Of a stretch of 64,000 nt of DNA, positions 25,781-34,418 are shown in pieces. Each line of letters opens with the position of its first letter. Position 1 is the first letter of the stretch. The stretch lies in NCBI RefSeq assembly GCF_900635775.1, contig NZ_LR134167.1, forward strand, positions 310,001 to 374,000, given 5' to 3'. The notes beneath the pieces were generated by a model. That model was not told the DNA's origin. It did no database searches and worked only from the letters and a program-made list of their open reading frames with translations. This DNA comes from Avibacterium volantium. GTDB lineage: Bacteria > Pseudomonadota > Gammaproteobacteria > Enterobacterales > Pasteurellaceae. The position numbers and the translations under genes are program-made.

Positions 25781-27576
25781 ACGCAAAAACCAGTTATATC
25801 ATTGCTTTGATATTTCTTGCCATTACCCTATTGGCTTCTTATGTAGGCTTTCAAATTGAGCGTGATTTTGGGCGTATTGATGTACAAACAATCACGATTC
25901 CCACAGAAGAAAAACAACCGATGGTCGCAAAACTGTATCGTCCCATATCTGCTACTGCTCAAACACCAAAACCGGCATTATTAGCTTTACACGGTTATCA
26001 GAGTGATAAGGAAGCCACCAATACCTTCGGGGTGTTAGAGTTAGCCAAACGTGGATTTGTTGTACTCGCCATCGATCATTTTGGACACGGTTATTCCACC
26101 AAATTACCCGCTGCCAACAAAACCATCAGCGGGGCGAATAACGGCTATCAATATTTGAAAACCTTACCCTTTGTTGATAAAGATCGACTTGGTATTTTTG
26201 GACATTCGACAGGCGCATTAAATGCGATTCGTGTCGCAAAATTAAACCCTGATCATAAAGCCGTAAACGGGTTAAGTAGTAATGGCGGCGATTCAGAGTT
26301 ACATAATTATTTGCTTACACAAGGTTTATATGAAGAAATTGGTGGCTACCGTGAGAAAACATTTCCCGTCAAAGATCTTGTCAATCACCCCGCACGTTTA
26401 AAAGCCTTTTCTTTGCCTGAAAATGCAACCTTGCAATGGGATCAGACTTATGGTTCTTTTGATAAAGGAACTGCAAGACGTGCTGCATTGGTTGATGGCA
26501 CGCATCTTGGTGTAATGATTGCTGAACAAAGTAATAAAGAAGCAATCCTATGGTTTAACCAAGCCTTACAAAATGGGGTAAAAGATCAAGATTGGGTTGA
26601 TCCTGATGATCAAACCTATTGGTACAAAGAGTTCTCAGGCTTGATCGCATTGTTTAGTGCCATTCTTTCTGCGCTATTTTTAATAAATGGATTATTAAAA
26701 CGTCCGTATTTTTCTGCAATCACTCAGCAAATTTCTGAGAAAACTACGCTATCTACTAGAAAATGGTGGATCTTTGCTGGCATTAATATTGTACTCACAA
26801 TGTTACTTTATCCTATTTTTACTCAATGGGGCGGTGCCAATGAACCTATTGCTGCAACACTTGAGTTTATGCCCCTTGAAATGGGAAATGGTATTATTAG
26901 CTGGCTTTTAGTCAGTGCGGTAATAAATTTGCTCTTTTTTGTATTATGGAAAAAAGCTAATCCAATCGTTTCATTACAAGAATTTGGCGTGCTTAATCAC
27001 GCAAGTATCGGTTTGAAATCATTGGTGCTACGCTCGTTATTGTTAAGCACCATTGCCGTAGGTTACCTTTATATTTTAACTTGCCTTGTACACACTTGGT
27101 TAGGCGTAGAATTGCGTTTTCTATGGCCACTTTTAAAACCACTCACCCTTGAAAGAGCGGAACTATTTATCGTTTATTGGTTACCAATTTTGCTCTTTTT
27201 CTTTGCTTTCAATGGATTAATCATTGGCGTGCAAATGAAACAACCATTACAGAAAACATTTTCTGCCACATTAATGCGTTGGTCGATAAAAACCGTTATT
27301 TTTGCCGTCAGCGGTCTATTTATTTTATGGTTATTCCACTTCATTCCTGATTTTATGCAAATTGGACCGGGCTTTGACTTGGTTGGCTTACCGCAATTTG
27401 GTGGACGTTGGATGATGATGCTCGCCGTAATCATTCCACAATTTATTGTATTCATTATTATCAACCATTGGTGTTATCTCAAAACAGGGTACATTTATCT
27501 TGGCGTGTTCTTTACTTCAATGCTAATGGCGTGGATTTTAGTTGGCGGACAAGTTATTGGGCGGTTTTTGGCGTAA
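25777..27576 (+). CDS. Membrane-anchored alpha/beta-hydrolase with polytopic C-terminal domain
   Basis: This 599-aa protein has an unusual build. Residues 7-25 are a signal-anchor helix. Residues 35-275 are an alpha/beta-hydrolase with LLALHGYQSDKEATN (oxyanion loop, near 70), AIDHFGHGYS and the nucleophile elbow GHSTGALNA (S144). From about 285 to 598 there are eight further predicted transmembrane helices. The soluble part would face the periplasm if the anchor is uncleaved. It overlaps the secreted hydrolase gene by four bases. A role in taking up or processing ester or peptide material next to the membrane is possible, but no function is known. An imperfect stem-loop follows at 27597-27617. 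Confidence 0.75.
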   Translation: MNAKTSYIIALIFLAITLLASYVGFQIERDFGRIDVQTITIPTEEKQPMVAKLYRPISATAQTPKPALLALHGYQSDKEATNTFGVLELAKRGFVVLAIDHFGHGYSTKLPAANKTISGANNGYQYLKTLPFVDKDRLGIFGHSTGALNAIRVAKLNPDHKAVNGLSSNGGDSELHNYLLTQGLYEEIGGYREKTFPVKDLVNHPARLKAFSLPENATLQWDQTYGSFDKGTARRAALVDGTHLGVMIAEQSNKEAILWFNQALQNGVKDQDWVDPDDQTYWYKEFSGLIALFSAILSALFLINGLLKRPYFSAITQQISEKTTLSTRKWWIFAGINIVLTMLLYPIFTQWGGANEPIAATLEFMPLEMGNGIISWLLVSAVINLLFFVLWKKANPIVSLQEFGVLNHASIGLKSLVLRSLLLSTIAVGYLYILTCLVHTWLGVELRFLWPLLKPLTLERAELFIVYWLPILLFFFAFNGLIIGVQMKQPLQKTFSATLMRWSIKTVIFAVSGLFILWLFHFIPDFMQIGPGFDLVGLPQFGGRWMMMLAVIIPQFIVFIIINHWCYLKTGYIYLGVFFTSMLMAWILVGGQVIGRFLA

Positions 27577-27596
27577 AGATCAAGAGTAAAATACAA

Positions 27597-27617
27597 GGGG
27601 CGTATGCGACACGCCCC
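27597..27617 (+). terminator. Hairpin after the hydrolase pair (no T run)
   Basis: GGGGCGT/ACGCCCC (27597-27603, 27611-27617) is a perfect GC-rich stem 20 bp after the stop. There is no T tract, so termination efficiency is uncertain. Confidence 0.4.
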
Positions 27618-27705
27618 TGAGGTTAGATTAATAATTCCGCCTTATCAAAAATCATCTATCCAAAACCTGTTTTAAAGAATAAAAGTGCTGTGTTTTCTAA
27701 TCACA

Positions 27706-28956
27706 CTATGGCAACATTGCCTCTAGCTGCCATAATTCAGGGTAGGTTTCGCGGCGTTTGATGAGGTGTGTTTGATCGCCGTCCACCATCACTTCAATGG
27801 CTCTTGGGCGGGAATTATAGGTAGAAGCCATACTGGCACCATAAGCACCAGCAGAACGCTGGGCGATGAGATCCCCTTGGGCAATTGCCAGTTCACGCTG
27901 TTTGCCTAAGAAATCAGAGGTTTCGCAAATCGGGCCGACCACATCATAAACTTTTGTTTCACGCGGTAGGCTGCGATCCACTTCGATAATCTTCATATAA
28001 GCTTGATACAACGCAGGGCGAATCATATCGTTCATTCCCGTATCTACAATGGCGAAATTACGGCTTTCATTGCTTTTTAGGTATTCTACTTTGGTGAGCA
28101 AAATCCCTGCATTGGCGGTGATCGCACGCCCTGGTTCAAGAATAATTTCCAAGTTTGGATAATCTTTTAATTTAGCTAATAACGCTTTTGCATATTCACT
28201 TGGGTGAGGGGCTTCTTCGTCTTTGTAGGTTACACCTAAGCCGCCGCCCAAGTCTAAATGTTCTAATTCAATGCCATCTTGTGCAAGCTGCTGCATTAGC
28301 ACGATCAAACGATCTGTGGCATCAAGGAACGGCTGAATTTCCGTGAGTTGTGAGCCGATATGGCAATCCATTCCGGTAATTTTAATGTGTGCTAGCTGGC
28401 TTGCGATGCGATAGACTTCGCGGGCTTCATCAACACTCACGCCGAATTTATTTTCTTTCAAGCCTGTGGAAATGTAAGGGTGGGTGTGTGCGTCCACATC
28501 GGGGTTCACGCGTAAAGAAATTGGCGCGATTTTATTTAACCGCCCTGCCACGTCATTAATGCGGTAAAGCTCCGCAAGGCTTTCTACGTTGAAACAACGA
28601 ATGCCCACGTTTAACGCACGCTCAATTTCTTGTTCCGATTTTGCTACGCCAGAAAACACCACTTTGCTCGCATCACCACCTGCCGCAAGGACGCGTTCTA
28701 ATTCTCCTTGCGACACAATATCAAAGCCCGATCCTAGCTTCGCCATAATGTTCAAAATGGCTAAGTTCGGGTTGGATTTCACCGCGAAGCAAATGAGATG
28801 CGGATGATCGCCTAAGGCGTTATCAAAAGCGTGCCAGTGGCGTTCAAAGGTCGCACGGGAATAAACATAAGCAGGCGTGCCAAACTGCGCGGCAATTTCA
28901 CGCACTGGTACTTGTTCCGCCATCAGTTGATCATCTTGATATTGAAAAAAATCCAT
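27706..28956 (-). CDS. lysA: Diaminopimelate decarboxylase
   Basis: LysA removes CO2 from meso-diaminopimelate to give L-lysine, using pyridoxal phosphate; it is the last step of lysine synthesis. The 416-aa protein has the alanine-racemase-like barrel with the PLP lysine in ICFAVKSNPNLAIL (near residue 60), HIGSQLTEIQPF with the conserved histidine (near 195), the phosphate loop LDLGGGLGVTY, EPGRAITANAG, and the C-terminal CETSDFLGKQRELA with the active-site cysteine. Length is normal. The ATG follows AAAGGACAAT. It lies 31 bp downstream of lptM on the same strand, and the two are probably co-transcribed. Confidence 0.96.
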   Translation of the reverse strand: MDFFQYQDDQLMAEQVPVREIAAQFGTPAYVYSRATFERHWHAFDNALGDHPHLICFAVKSNPNLAILNIMAKLGSGFDIVSQGELERVLAAGGDASKVVFSGVAKSEQEIERALNVGIRCFNVESLAELYRINDVAGRLNKIAPISLRVNPDVDAHTHPYISTGLKENKFGVSVDEAREVYRIASQLAHIKITGMDCHIGSQLTEIQPFLDATDRLIVLMQQLAQDGIELEHLDLGGGLGVTYKDEEAPHPSEYAKALLAKLKDYPNLEIILEPGRAITANAGILLTKVEYLKSNESRNFAIVDTGMNDMIRPALYQAYMKIIEVDRSLPRETKVYDVVGPICETSDFLGKQRELAIAQGDLIAQRSAGAYGASMASTYNSRPRAIEVMVDGDQTHLIKRRETYPELWQLEAMLP

Positions 28957-28987
28957 TGGATTGTCCTTTACTTCTTATTGTTAATGC

Positions 28988-29107
28988 TTATTTTTGTTGC
29001 GCTTGTGAATTGTCTTGTTCAGGGAAATAAAGCGGGCCTTTTACCCCACAACCAGCCGCCGCAAGGGTAATCGCGCCTAAGGTGAGGATTAAAATTAGTT
29101 TTTTCAT
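28988..29107 (-). CDS. lptM: Small lipoprotein LptM (YifL-like)
   Basis: This 39-aa lipoprotein starts MKKLILILTLGAITLAAAGC, with lipobox A-A-G-C and acylated cysteine at residue 20. The mature part opens C-G-V-K-G-P-L-Y-F-P, the conserved block of the LptM family, which in E. coli helps LptD form its correct disulfides for outer-membrane LPS export. A short Q/N-rich tail follows. The stop at 28988 is only 31 bp from lysA, the usual partner in this family of bacteria. It is shorter than most gene callers accept by default, but the lipobox and family motif leave little doubt. Confidence 0.9.
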   Translation of the reverse strand: MKKLILILTLGAITLAAAGCGVKGPLYFPEQDNSQAQQK

Positions 29108-29195
29108 CTTGTATTCTCTTGGGTTATCTTAGAAATCTTACGCATAATAACGATATTTATAGAAAGATCTATTCTTTTTTACATCATTTTGCACT

Positions 29196-29224
29196 TTGTA
29201 TAAATGGTAAAAACTCTCTATAAT
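29196..29224 (+). promoter_or_regulatory. Sigma-70 promoter of cyaY
   Basis: TTGTAT (29196-29201) and a perfect TATAAT (29219-29224) are 17 bases apart, 33 bases before the cyaY start. Confidence 0.6.
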
Positions 29225-29256
29225 TCCGCCTTACCTATTTCGCTTATGGAAAAATT

Positions 29257-29565
29257 ATGAACGTTACAGAATTTCATCAAAATATTGAGCAAGTTTGGCT
29301 CAAAATTGAAGAACAATTAGAAGAGCAAGATTGCGATGTGGATTGCGACACGCAAGGTTCGGTGTTTACTATCACTTTCCCTGATCGCAGCCAAGTGGTG
29401 GTAAACAAGCAAGAGCCATTGCTTGAACTCTGGCTTGCCAGCAAAGCAGGCGGTTTTCACTTTGCGTTTAAAGACGGACAATGGATCGCCAATGATGGCA
29501 AATTATTCTGGCAATGCTTGGAAGAAGCCTGTCGCGTACACGGCGAGCAAGTGCATTTCGCCTAA
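29257..29565 (+). CDS. cyaY: Frataxin-like iron-sulfur cluster assembly protein CyaY
   Basis: CyaY is the bacterial frataxin, an iron-binding regulator of IscS-IscU cluster assembly in the cytoplasm. The 102-aa sequence matches the family along its length: an N-terminal acidic helix (MNVTEFHQNIEQVWLKIEEQ, then LEEQDCDVDCD), the first strands GSVFTITFPDRSQVVVNKQE, LELWLASKAGGFHF with the conserved W, and FKDGQWIANDGKLFWQCLEE at the end. Length is normal. It is divergent from lptM-lysA and lies upstream of recQ. Confidence 0.95.
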   Translation: MNVTEFHQNIEQVWLKIEEQLEEQDCDVDCDTQGSVFTITFPDRSQVVVNKQEPLLELWLASKAGGFHFAFKDGQWIANDGKLFWQCLEEACRVHGEQVHFA

Positions 29566-29586
29566 TGGCTCATTTCATCAATAAAC

Positions 29587-29647
29587 AAAGTGCGGTGTAT
29601 TTTTAACCAATTTTTCACAAAAAATAATGGAAAAAAACACCGCACTT
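29587..29647. repeat. Inverted pair of uptake signal sequences across the recQ start
   Basis: AAAGTGCGGTG (29587-29597) and CACCGCACTT (29638-29647) face each other across 40 bases. The second copy is inside the recQ reading frame and encodes N-T-A-L-K at residues 4-8. Such pairs often lie between genes in this family and can form a stem; here no T run follows. Confidence 0.7.
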
Positions 29648-31471
29648 AAGGTTTTGAACGAGGTTTTTGGTTACCAATCTTTCCGCAACGGACAAGAAGA
29701 AGTGATCAACGCCGCCCTTTCACACCAAGATAGCCTTGTGATTATGGCAACGGGAAACGGAAAATCCCTTTGCTATCAAATTCCTGCGCTTTGCTTTCCG
29801 GGGCTAACCTTAGTCATTTCACCGCTGATTTCCTTAATGAAAGATCAAGTGGATCAACTGCTTGCTAACGGTATTGAAGTGGATTATCTCAATTCCACAC
29901 AAACCTTTGAGCAGCAGCAAATTGTACAAAATAAGGCGATTTCAGGGCAGCTCAAATTGCTTTATATTTCGCCCGAAAAGGCGATGACAACCAGTTTTTT
30001 CCAATTTATTTCCCATTGCCAAGTGAGCTTCATCGCCATTGACGAAGCCCATTGTATTTCCCAATGGGGACACGATTTCCGCCCTGAATACACTCAACTT
30101 GGCGGGCTGAAACGCTGTTTTCCTAATGCCCCGATAATGGCACTCACCGCCACCGCAGACAGTGCCACAAGGCAAGATATTTTGCACCATTTGCAACTGG
30201 ATAATCCGCATATTTATATCGGCAGTTTTGATCGCCCAAATATTCGCTATACCTTGGTAGAAAAATTTAAACCAATGGAGCAGCTATGCCAATTTGTGCT
30301 AGGGCAGAAGGGCAAAAGTGGTATCGTTTATTGCAACAGTCGCAACAAGGTGGAACGCTTGGCGGAAAGTTTGCGCAAAAAAGGTGTGGCAGCGCAAGCC
30401 TATCACGCAGGAATGGAAGCCAGCCAGCGCGAGCAAGTGCAGCGTGCGTTTCAGCGTGATAATGTGCAAGTAGTGGTGGCAACCGTAGCCTTTGGAATGG
30501 GCATTAACAAATCCAACGTGCGATTTGTAGCGCATTTTGATTTGCCACGCAGTATCGAGGCCTATTACCAAGAAACAGGGCGCGCAGGGCGTGATGACTT
30601 GCCTGCTGAAGCCGTGCTGTTTTACGAGCCTGCCGATTATGCGTGGCTACAAAAAATGCTGCTGGAAAAACCAGAAAGTCCGCAGCGCCAAATTGAACAG
30701 CATAAATTAGAAGCCATCGGCGAATTTGCCGAAAGCCAAACTTGCCGCCGTTTAGTTTTGCTGAATTATTTTGGCGAACATCGCCAAGCGCCGTGCAAAA
30801 ACTGCGATATTTGCCTTGATCCGCCGAAAAAATATGACGGCTTAATTGACGCACAGAAAGTAATGTCCACCATTTATCGTGTGGGACAAATGTTCGGCGT
30901 GCATTATGTGATCGGCGTGCTGCGCGGAATGCAAAATCAAAAAATTAAAGATAACCAGCACGATCAGCTCAGCGTGTACGGCATTGGCAAAGACAAAAGC
31001 AAAGAATATTGGCAATCGGTGATCCGCCAGCTGATTCATCTTGGGTTGGTGCAACAAGTGATGAATCAATTTCATTCGGTGTTACAGCTGACGGAAAATG
31101 CGCGCCCAATTTTGCGTGGTGAACAGCCCTTAGAGCTGGCAATGCCAAGGGTTTCTTCCATTATGACCGCACAAAGCGCACAAAAAAGTGCGGTGCAAAA
31201 TTACGACAAAGATCTCTTTGCTCGCCTGCGTTTCTTACGCAAACAAATTGCCGACAAAGAAAATATCCCCCCTTATATTGTGTTCAACGATGCCACTTTG
31301 CAAGAAATGGCACAATATCAACCCACCAGCAAGCGTGAAATGCTACAAATCAATGGCGTGGGCGCAACCAAATTAGAGCGCTTCGGACAGGCATTCCTGC
31401 ATATAATCCAAGAGCATAAATCGCTCAGCGCAAAAAACAGCCAACCACTTAAATTATCTAACGAAAAATAA
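29627..31471 (+). CDS. recQ: ATP-dependent DNA helicase RecQ
   Basis: RecQ unwinds DNA 3' to 5' in RecF-pathway recombination and repair. The 614-aa protein has the SF2 helicase core with Walker A MATGNGKSLCYQIP (near residue 45; the usual form is MPTGGGKS), motif II AIDEAHCISQWGHDFRPEY, motif VI-type QETGRAGRDDLP, the zinc-binding RQC region with C-R-R-L and CKNCDIC, and a C-terminal HRDC domain (DLFARLRFLRKQIADKENIP). Length agrees with E. coli RecQ. The ribosome site is poor, and the start lies in an uptake-signal stem; no other start fits better. The lysA-cyaY-recQ neighbourhood is typical of the family. Confidence 0.95.
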   Translation: MEKNTALKVLNEVFGYQSFRNGQEEVINAALSHQDSLVIMATGNGKSLCYQIPALCFPGLTLVISPLISLMKDQVDQLLANGIEVDYLNSTQTFEQQQIVQNKAISGQLKLLYISPEKAMTTSFFQFISHCQVSFIAIDEAHCISQWGHDFRPEYTQLGGLKRCFPNAPIMALTATADSATRQDILHHLQLDNPHIYIGSFDRPNIRYTLVEKFKPMEQLCQFVLGQKGKSGIVYCNSRNKVERLAESLRKKGVAAQAYHAGMEASQREQVQRAFQRDNVQVVVATVAFGMGINKSNVRFVAHFDLPRSIEAYYQETGRAGRDDLPAEAVLFYEPADYAWLQKMLLEKPESPQRQIEQHKLEAIGEFAESQTCRRLVLLNYFGEHRQAPCKNCDICLDPPKKYDGLIDAQKVMSTIYRVGQMFGVHYVIGVLRGMQNQKIKDNQHDQLSVYGIGKDKSKEYWQSVIRQLIHLGLVQQVMNQFHSVLQLTENARPILRGEQPLELAMPRVSSIMTAQSAQKSAVQNYDKDLFARLRFLRKQIADKENIPPYIVFNDATLQEMAQYQPTSKREMLQINGVGATKLERFGQAFLHIIQEHKSLSAKNSQPLKLSNEK

Positions 31472-31517
31472 CCGTACTTTGTTTGAAAATAGATCGATTT
31501 ATGCCGATTATTTTGGG

Positions 31518-31523
31518 TATAAT
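31518..31523 (+). promoter_or_regulatory. Extended -10 box before the ATP-grasp gene
   Basis: GGTATAAT places a perfect -10 box 40 bp before the start. The -35 region (about 31494-31499, TCGATT) is weak. It suggests the ATP-grasp/esterase pair has its own promoter. Confidence 0.4.
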
Positions 31524-31562
31524 GCAATCGTTTTCGTTATTTTTTAGATTGAGGGATAGTCT

Positions 31563-32741
31563 ATGTCAAGACCATTAAACTTTGTGATGATTTCACCCCA
31601 TTTCCCAACCAATTTTGAAACCTTTGCCGTGCGTTTGCGGGAAAATGGTTTCAACACCTTAGGTATTGCCGATACGCCTTATGATCAACTAAGTGAAAAT
31701 CTGCGCAATGCGCTGACGGAGTATTATCGTGTGGATAATATGGAAGATTACGATCAGGTTTATCGTGCGCTGGGCTATTTTGTGCATAAATATGGGCGTA
31801 TTGATCGCATTGAATCACACAATGAATATTGGCTTGAGCTAGATGCGAAACTTCGCACGGATTTCAATGTATTTGGTTATAAAAATGACGATATGAAATC
31901 CATTAAAACCAAATCAAAAATGAAAGAAATTTTTCGCCAAACAGGCTTAAAAGTGGCGAAAGGACGTGTATTTGAAAGCGATGAAGATGCCAGAAAATTA
32001 GCGCACGAATTACATTATCCCGTGATTATCAAACCCAATTCTGGCGTGGGCGCGAGCGATACTTATAAGATTAAAAATGCGCAAGAATTGGAAAACTTCT
32101 TCAGCCATAAAAATCCCAACGTGGAATATATTATGGAAGAATTTATTGACGGCGATATTGTTACCTTTGACGGTTTGACCGATCGCGATGGCAATATCGT
32201 GTTTTATTCCAGCCTTGAATATTCCGAAGCGGTGCTGGATACCGTAGAAAAAGACGGCGATATGTTCTATTACGTTCCCCGTGAAATCTCGCCAAAATTA
32301 GTGGAATTGGGCAAGCAATGCGTCAATGCCTTTAATGTGAAAGAGCGGTTCTTTCATTTCGAGTTTTTCCGCGTAAAGAAAACCAACGAACTATTACCAT
32401 TAGAAGTGAATTGCCGCCCACCCGGTGGATTAACTATTGATATGTGGAATTATGCCAATGACTTTGATGTGTTTAATGAATATGCACATATCGTCAAAGA
32501 CAATCAATTCACCTCACAAATCACGCACCCTTGGAATGTGGTTTATATTTCCCGCAAAGCCAATCAGCGTTACGCTCATTCCATCGCTCAAATCTGGGAA
32601 AAATTCCCGCACAATATTATTAGCGTGCAGAAAGTGCCGGGTGTGTTTGCCAAAATTATGGGGGAAGAAGGAATATTGGCACGCACGCCAAGCCTTGAAC
32701 AAATGCGTGAAATTATTCAATTTGCTCATCAAAAACACTAG
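31563..32741 (+). CDS. ATP-grasp ligase of unknown substrate
   Basis: This 392-aa cytoplasmic protein has an ATP-grasp core. Residues 1-110 form a pre-ATP-grasp Rossmann-like domain (NFVMISPHFPTNFETFAVRL). PVIIKPNSGVGASDTYKI at 153-170 carries the ATP-binding lysine (K157) and glycine loop, IMEEFIDGDIVTFDG at 190-204 the adenine-contacting region, and FHFEFFR with LPLEVNCRPPGG at 265-289 the magnesium ligands (E267, E281, N283). It should therefore join a carboxylate to an amine or thiol with ATP. I do not recognise the exact family and give no substrate. The ATG follows TTGAGGG. The next gene, an esterase, starts eight bases after its stop. Confidence 0.75.
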   Translation: MSRPLNFVMISPHFPTNFETFAVRLRENGFNTLGIADTPYDQLSENLRNALTEYYRVDNMEDYDQVYRALGYFVHKYGRIDRIESHNEYWLELDAKLRTDFNVFGYKNDDMKSIKTKSKMKEIFRQTGLKVAKGRVFESDEDARKLAHELHYPVIIKPNSGVGASDTYKIKNAQELENFFSHKNPNVEYIMEEFIDGDIVTFDGLTDRDGNIVFYSSLEYSEAVLDTVEKDGDMFYYVPREISPKLVELGKQCVNAFNVKERFFHFEFFRVKKTNELLPLEVNCRPPGGLTIDMWNYANDFDVFNEYAHIVKDNQFTSQITHPWNVVYISRKANQRYAHSIAQIWEKFPHNIISVQKVPGVFAKIMGEEGILARTPSLEQMREIIQFAHQKH

Positions 32742-32749
32742 GAGGAAAA

Positions 32750-33505
32750 ATGTTTTTTGAACGCCGTCATCATTGGAGCGGAGAACTTGGCCGCGAAATG
32801 CCTTTTAATGTCTATGGCCACAGCGGCAAACCTGTGATTGTTTTTCCTTCATCAGGGGGAAATGAAAACGAATATGGCAATTTTGGAATGATTGACGCCT
32901 GCCGTTCTTTCATTGAACGCGGTTTACTCAAATTTTACACCCCTGATTCTTTTGATAAGGAATCTTGGCTCGCGGATCACAAATCAGGGCAAGATATGGC
33001 GCAGGCACACAATGCTTATGATCGCTATATTATCAATGAATTAGTGCCATTAATTCGCCACGAATCCAAATGGCAAGGTGCAATGATCGCCACAGGTTGT
33101 AGTATGGGCGCATTCCACACCATAAATTTCGCCTTACGCCACCCTGATCTTTTTGATACCGCCATCGCCTTAAGTGGCGTGTATGATGCGCGTTTCTTCA
33201 CAGGAGAATTTCACGGCAACGCGGAAGTCTATTTTAATTCCCCCATTGATTATTTATGGAATCAAAACGATCCGTGGTTTTTAGAGCGCTACCGCCAAAA
33301 CCATTACATAATCGCCGTTGGGCAAGGCGCTTGGGAAGAACAACACATCGCCGACACCGCACGCTTACAACAAGCCTTCCAAGCCAAAGATATTCCCGCT
33401 TGGTTTGACTTCTGGGGAACAGATGTGGATCACGACTGGCCTTGGTGGCGCGTACAAATGCCTTATTTCTTAGGGAAATTGGAAGAGCAAGAGTTATTAA
33501 AATAG
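32750..33505 (+). CDS. Esterase-like alpha/beta-hydrolase next to ATP-grasp gene
   Basis: This 251-aa soluble protein has the esterase-D-type alpha/beta fold. VIVFPSSGGNENEYGNFGM supplies the oxyanion region (near residue 30), IATGCSMGAFHTINFAL the nucleophile elbow G-C-S-M-G with S118, and DVDHDWPWW the probable catalytic histidine (H228). No signal peptide is present. Start: AGGAGGAAAA before ATG, eight bases after the ATP-grasp stop, so they are co-translated. The tight pairing suggests that it acts on the ligase product or on an activated substrate. Function unknown; it is not obviously a lipase. Confidence 0.75.
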   Translation: MFFERRHHWSGELGREMPFNVYGHSGKPVIVFPSSGGNENEYGNFGMIDACRSFIERGLLKFYTPDSFDKESWLADHKSGQDMAQAHNAYDRYIINELVPLIRHESKWQGAMIATGCSMGAFHTINFALRHPDLFDTAIALSGVYDARFFTGEFHGNAEVYFNSPIDYLWNQNDPWFLERYRQNHYIIAVGQGAWEEQHIADTARLQQAFQAKDIPAWFDFWGTDVDHDWPWWRVQMPYFLGKLEEQELLK

Positions 33506-33506
33506 A

Positions 33507-33533
33507 AAAAGGCGGATTGATATTCCGCCTTTT
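33507..33533. terminator. Bidirectional terminator between convergent esterase genes
   Basis: AAAAGGCGGA (33507-33516) pairs exactly with TCCGCCTTTT (33524-33533). A runs on one side and T runs on the other serve both strands. Confidence 0.85.
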
Positions 33534-33545
33534 CACTTGTTACAG

Positions 33546-34370
33546 CTATTTACTCAACAACGCAAAATGCAAAAACTCGACAAAATGATCTGCCCAGTGC
33601 ATTTCGTGGTGGATTTCATTTGCCATAATGCGTAAGCGGATATGATCGAGAGGATGCCCTGTGCGTAGCAAAGCCTGATAATAACGCAGGGTGCAATCAA
33701 TGTAAGCTTGGTTCATATTAGAAATAAATTGTGAATCCATTTCATCGCCTTCATTTGTACCAACTTGGATAAATACACGGCTTTGTGGCTGTAAAGGGTG
33801 GTGATGAATAAAGTGCATAAACGCAGGTTCACTAAACCAAGAAGCAAGGGAAAACACGCCCAAATGGCCAAAAATGTGCGGATACGCCGCCCCCATATAA
33901 GCGGTGATAATGCCGCCCATTGAGCTACCTGCAAGCAAGGTATTTTCTGCATTTGGCAAAGTGCGGTAGGTTTTATCGATAAATGTTTTAACCTCATTAA
34001 CCACCCATTGTGCATATTCCGCACCACGTCCGCCCACATTGCGCACGTCATCGTGGTTACCCACATCCGTCCGCCAAGGGGCATATTCGTTCAGCCGTTC
34101 TGCCCCTGCATTATCAATGCCGACAATAATGAGTTTCGGCAAATGTTGATAATGCTTAATGGTAGGAATAATTTTCCACGAATGGCCCGAATAGGATTCT
34201 TTGCTATAAAACACATTTTGCCCATCGTGCATATAAAGCACAGGGTAATGCTGCCAAGGTTCGTTGTGATAATCTTTTGGCAACAACACGCGCACACGGC
34301 GGTGATGATGGTAATAAGGCACATAAAGAAAATGCTCTTGCATTTCCAGATAATGATTAAACGCGCTCAT
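33546..34370 (-). CDS. Second esterase-like alpha/beta-hydrolase
   Basis: This 274-aa protein is related to the enterochelin-esterase/esterase-D group. YPVLYMHDGQNVF at residues 42-54 gives the oxyanion region, LLAGSSMGGIITAYMGA the nucleophile elbow with S150, and the stretch NEIHHEMHW near residue 255 the likely histidine. There is no signal peptide. The frame continues 15 codons upstream to an ATG inside the gpt terminator stem; the start at 34370 is chosen because it lies after that stem. It is convergent with the ATP-grasp/esterase pair and separated from it by a shared terminator. Whether it works with them is inferred from proximity and fold only. Confidence 0.7.
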   Translation of the reverse strand: MSAFNHYLEMQEHFLYVPYYHHHRRVRVLLPKDYHNEPWQHYPVLYMHDGQNVFYSKESYSGHSWKIIPTIKHYQHLPKLIIVGIDNAGAERLNEYAPWRTDVGNHDDVRNVGGRGAEYAQWVVNEVKTFIDKTYRTLPNAENTLLAGSSMGGIITAYMGAAYPHIFGHLGVFSLASWFSEPAFMHFIHHHPLQPQSRVFIQVGTNEGDEMDSQFISNMNQAYIDCTLRYYQALLRTGHPLDHIRLRIMANEIHHEMHWADHFVEFLHFALLSK

Positions 34371-34384
34371 CTTTTTACTTCTAT

Positions 34385-34410
34385 AAAAAACGCTGGCAAG
34401 CCCAGCGTTT
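34385..34410 (-). terminator. Intrinsic terminator of gpt
   Basis: On the minus strand AAACGCTGG pairs with CCAGCGTTT around a five-base loop and is followed by TTTTTT. It sits 9 bp after the gpt stop. Confidence 0.85.
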
Positions 34411-34418
34411 ATCACAAA

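Noticed and set aside
34371..34415. Upstream extension of the second esterase
   Set aside because: It would begin inside the stem of the gpt terminator; the ATG at 34370 lies just after it.
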